Assembly (NCBI GenBank): GCA_031268685.1
Contig: JAIRWW010000096.1
Coordinates: 1-8,743, forward strand
Origin: Azoarcus sp.
GTDB lineage: Bacteria > Pseudomonadota > Gammaproteobacteria > Burkholderiales > Rhodocyclaceae
Length of the DNA: 8,743 nucleotides
Direction of reading: 5' to 3'
In this document: positions 6,121 to 8,743 of the stretch, in pieces
Numbering within the stretch: the stretch's first letter is position 1
Layout of the letters: each line of letters opens with the position of its first letter
Notes under the pieces: model-generated
Database searches by the model: none
Seen by the model: only the letters and a program-made list of their open reading frames with translations
Told to the model about the DNA's origin: nothing
Translations under genes and position numbers: made by a program

Positions 6121-7662
6121 ATGTGCGGGATACTCGGTGTCGTTGCGGCATCTCCGGTCAACCAGTTGCTCTACGACGGCCTGCTGGTATTGCAACATCG
6201 CGGGCAAGACGCGGCGGGCATAGCCGCCGCCGAAGGCGACCGCTTTTTCATGCACAAAGGCCCCGGCCTGGTGCGGGACGTCTTTCGAACCCGCAACATG
6301 CGCAACCTCGCGGGCAACTGGGGCATAGGCCATGTCCGCTACCCTACCGCCGGATCGGCCTTCAACGCCGCCGAAGCCCAGCCCTTCTACGTCAACTCGC
6401 CCTTCGGCCTGCTGCTGGCGCACAACGGCAACCTGACCAACTCAGAGACGCTCAAGCGCGAGATGTTCCTCGCCGACCGCCGCCACATCAACACAAACTC
6501 CGACTCCGAAGTACTGCTGAACGTCCTGGCGCACGAACTGGAAGCAGCGACCGGCAGCCTCAAGCTCAACGACCTGGCGGTCTTCCGCGCCGTCGCGGGC
6601 GTGCACCGGCGCTGCCGGGGCGCTTACGCGGCAGTCGCAATGATCGCAGGCTACGGCCTGCTCGCCTTCCGCGACCCCTACGGCATCCGTCCGCTCGTCA
6701 TCGGCAGGCGCGACGCGCCCGGCGGCGCGGCGGAATGGCTGGTCGCCTCCGAATCAGTCGCGCTGGACACCCTGGGCTTCAAGCTCCTGCGCGACGTCGC
6801 CCCAGGCGAAGCAGTACTAATCGGCATGGACGGCAGCTTTTGCAGCCACCAATGCGCCGAAAGAACCATCGCCGCGCCCTGTATGTTCGAATACGTCTAC
6901 CTGGCGCGTCCGGACTCCATCATAGACGGCATATCAGTCTACGAAGCGCGCCTCAAAATGGGCGAATTCCTCGCCGACAAACTCAAACACACCCTGCCGC
7001 ACGCGGGCATCGACGTCGTCATCCCCATCCCCGACTCCAGCCGCCCATCAGCGCTGGAAATGGCGCTGCGCCTGGGCGTGCCCTACCGCGAAGGCTTCGT
7101 CAAAAACCGCTACATAGGCCGCACCTTCATCATGCCGGGGCAAAGCGAGCGCCGGAAATCCGTCCGCCAGAAACTCAACACCATCCACCAAGAATTCAAA
7201 GGCAAAAACGTCCTGCTCGTCGACGACTCCATCGTGCGCGGCACCACCAGCAAAGAAATCGTCACCATGGCGCGCGAAGCAGGCGCAAGCAAAGTCTACA
7301 TGGCCTCCGCCGCCCCCCCGGTGCGCTACGCCAACGTCTACGGCATCGACATGCCGACACGGAGCGAACTCATCGCCAGCAACCGCGACGAAGCGGGAGT
7401 CTGCCGTGAAATCGGCGCGGACGGACTGCTCTACCAAGATCTCGCCGACCTCAAAGCCGCAGTGCGCAGCCTGAATCCCTCGCTCCAATTCTTTGAAACA
7501 TCCTGTTTCGACGGCTGCTACATCACCGGCGACATCACCGCCGAATACCTCTCCGGCGTCGAAAACCAGCGCGGCGACAACAAAAACAGCACAAACCTCA
7601 CCGATACCGCCGAAAGCGGCGCCCAGCTCGACCTCAACCTGATCGACCAGGAAGAACCATGA
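6121..7662 (+). CDS. purF: Amidophosphoribosyltransferase
   Basis: PurF makes 5-phosphoribosylamine from PRPP and glutamine, the committed step of purine synthesis. The 513-residue protein starts MCGILGVV, so removal of Met exposes the nucleophile Cys2 directly. There is no propeptide, as in the E. coli type and unlike the Bacillus type. The N-terminal glutaminase domain has LQHRGQDAAGI, HVRYPTAGS (R73), HNGNLTN (N102, G103) and NSDSE (D128). The phosphoribosyltransferase half has FVKNRYIGRTFIMPGQ and the PRPP loop LLVDDSIVRGTTS (D368, D369), then CFDGCYITGDIT. The frame is open upstream to 5791, but that part overlaps cvpA; ATG 6121 is fixed by Cys2 and by its AGGGG site. The TGA overlaps the metZ ATG by four bases. 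No PurR-like operator was recognised. Confidence 0.98.
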   Translation: MCGILGVVAASPVNQLLYDGLLVLQHRGQDAAGIAAAEGDRFFMHKGPGLVRDVFRTRNMRNLAGNWGIGHVRYPTAGSAFNAAEAQPFYVNSPFGLLLAHNGNLTNSETLKREMFLADRRHINTNSDSEVLLNVLAHELEAATGSLKLNDLAVFRAVAGVHRRCRGAYAAVAMIAGYGLLAFRDPYGIRPLVIGRRDAPGGAAEWLVASESVALDTLGFKLLRDVAPGEAVLIGMDGSFCSHQCAERTIAAPCMFEYVYLARPDSIIDGISVYEARLKMGEFLADKLKHTLPHAGIDVVIPIPDSSRPSALEMALRLGVPYREGFVKNRYIGRTFIMPGQSERRKSVRQKLNTIHQEFKGKNVLLVDDSIVRGTTSKEIVTMAREAGASKVYMASAAPPVRYANVYGIDMPTRSELIASNRDEAGVCREIGADGLLYQDLADLKAAVRSLNPSLQFFETSCFDGCYITGDITAEYLSGVENQRGDNKNSTNLTDTAESGAQLDLNLIDQEEP

Positions 7663-8743
7663 GCAACGACATCCGGGAAATCCCCGGCGCGCACTCGACC
7701 CTCTCCCCCGACACCCTGGCCGTGCGCGCGGGCATCGAACGCAGCCAATTCAACGAACACGCCGAAGCCCTCTACCTGACCTCCAGCTTCGTCTTCGACA
7801 ACGCCGCCCAAGCGGCGGCGCGCTTCGGCGACAAAGAAGAAGGCAACGTCTACTCGCGCTTCTCCAACCCCACCGTCACCGCCCTGCAAACCCGGCTTGC
7901 CGCGCTCGAAGGCGGCGAACATTGCATCGCCACAGCCTCCGGCATGGCGGCCATCCTTTCACTGGCCTTTGCGGTACTCAAGGCGGGCGACCACATCGTC
8001 GCCTCCAACGGCCTGTTCGGCTCCACCGTCCAACTCTTCGCCAACCAGCTCGGCAAGTTCGCCATCGACACCACCTTCGTCCCGGCCACCGACCTTGCCG
8101 CCTACCGCGCCGCCGTGCGTCCGAACACAAAACTCTTTTTCGTCGAAACCCCCTCCAACCCACTCACCGAAGTCGTCGACATCGCCTCCGTCGCCGCCAT
8201 CGCCCACGAAGCGGGCGCGCTTCTCGCCGTCGACAACTGCTTTTGCAGCCCGGCCCTACAGCGTCCGCTCGAACACGGAGCCGACGTCGTCATCCACTCC
8301 GCAACCAAATACCTCGACGGCCAGGGCCGCGTCCTCGGCGGGGCCGTCGTCGGCGCAAAAGCCGTCACCGAAGAAGTCTTCCGCTTTTTGCGCAACGCAG
8401 GCCCGACCATATCTCCCTTCAACGCCTGGATAATCCTCAAAGGGCTGGAAACCCTGCGCCTGCGGATGGAAGCGCAATCCGCCAACGCGCTGCGGCTCGC
8501 CCGCTGGCTCGAAGAGCAGCCCGCCGTCTCCCGCGTCCACTACCCCGGCCTGCCATCGCACCCGCAACACAATCTCGCCATGCGCCAGCAACGCCTTGGC
8601 GGCGCGGTCGTCAGCTTCGAGTTGGAAGGCGGCAGAGAAACCGCCTGGCGCGTCATCGACGCAACCCGCATCATCTCCATCACCGGCAACCTCGGCGACA
8701 CAAAAACCACCATCACCCATCCCGCCTCCACCACCCATGGCCG
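7659..8743 (+). CDS. metZ: O-succinylhomoserine sulfhydrylase, 3'-partial
   Basis: MetZ is a PLP enzyme of the Cys/Met gamma-family that joins sulfide to O-succinylhomoserine, giving homocysteine and succinate, the direct sulfhydrylation route to methionine. ATG 7659 overlaps the purF TGA in an ATGA junction, and AGGA at 7649-7652 lies six bases upstream. The frame stays open to the window end: 361 codons, so roughly 30-45 residues are missing. YSRFSNPTV (65-73), ATASGMAA (91-98), NGLFGSTVQLF, ETPSNPLTEV, LAVDN (D192) and HSATKYLDGQGR with the PLP lysine K217 are visible, and GDTKTTITHPASTTHGR comes near the break. The DGQGR after the lysine and the position after purF favour MetZ over MetB, MetC or MetY. 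Substrate choice (succinyl or acetyl ester) is inferred, not proved. Confidence 0.93.
   Translation, partial: MSNDIREIPGAHSTLSPDTLAVRAGIERSQFNEHAEALYLTSSFVFDNAAQAAARFGDKEEGNVYSRFSNPTVTALQTRLAALEGGEHCIATASGMAAILSLAFAVLKAGDHIVASNGLFGSTVQLFANQLGKFAIDTTFVPATDLAAYRAAVRPNTKLFFVETPSNPLTEVVDIASVAAIAHEAGALLAVDNCFCSPALQRPLEHGADVVIHSATKYLDGQGRVLGGAVVGAKAVTEEVFRFLRNAGPTISPFNAWIILKGLETLRLRMEAQSANALRLARWLEEQPAVSRVHYPGLPSHPQHNLAMRQQRLGGAVVSFELEGGRETAWRVIDATRIISITGNLGDTKTTITHPASTTHG

Noticed and set aside
5626..6423. 265-residue - strand open frame opposite cvpA and the start of purF
   Set aside because: Antisense to two motif-supported genes, and no domain is visible in it.
6123..7409. 428-residue + strand open frame overlapping purF
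   Set aside because: Arg/Pro/His-rich composition with no motif; purF in the neighbouring frame carries all catalytic residues.
7897..8433. 178-residue Ser/Pro-rich + strand open frame within metZ
   Set aside because: It is the shifted reading of metZ, whose own frame contains the PLP lysine and all family motifs and stays open to the window end.
1..8743. Mobile element, CRISPR array, defence system, tRNA or attachment site
   Set aside because: No repeat array, transposase motif, tRNA-like cloverleaf or unassigned gap over 26 bases was found. The window is fully occupied by core metabolic and envelope genes.

Overview
The window is gene-dense, GC-rich DNA with all genes on the + strand. It looks like a chromosomal housekeeping region of a betaproteobacterium (or a close relative). 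Reasons: trpF-trpB-trpA lie directly before accD-folC, the accD-folC-dedD-cvpA-purF block that E. coli also has follows, and purF is followed by metZ (O-succinylhomoserine sulfhydrylase), as in many Betaproteobacteria and Pseudomonas. C-ending codons dominate, while Glu and Lys prefer GAA and AAA. I cannot name genus or species from sequence alone.

Layout: trpF (1-623, 5' end just outside the window), trpB (616-1824), trpA (1851-2666), accD (2663-3538), folC (3531-4883), a dedD-like SPOR-domain membrane protein (4880-5602), cvpA (5612-6106), purF (6121-7662) and metZ (7659-8743, 3' end outside the window). No gap exceeds 26 bases. Five of the eight junctions overlap by 4 or 8 bases. No tRNA, rRNA, mobile element, CRISPR array or convincing terminator is visible. 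All catalytic motifs examined are present, and no gene is broken.

Function: the genes supply several primary pathways. TrpF, TrpB and TrpA carry out the last steps of tryptophan synthesis. AccD is the carboxyltransferase beta subunit for fatty-acid synthesis. FolC makes folylpolyglutamates, PurF commits PRPP to purine synthesis, and MetZ makes homocysteine for methionine. The DedD-like and CvpA-like membrane proteins connect the set to the cell envelope and division. Folate ties FolC to purine and methionine synthesis, and PRPP ties TrpF's pathway to PurF, but any coordinated regulation is inference.

I did not find an undescribed system. The observations worth checking are fine-scale. Two small hairpins overlap the ribosome-binding sites of trpA and purF. 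A C7 tract at the accD/folC junction would fuse the two proteins in frame if one C were lost. DedD and CvpA are in the same frame, separated by a single TGA. A lysine-rich low-complexity linker precedes the SPOR domain.
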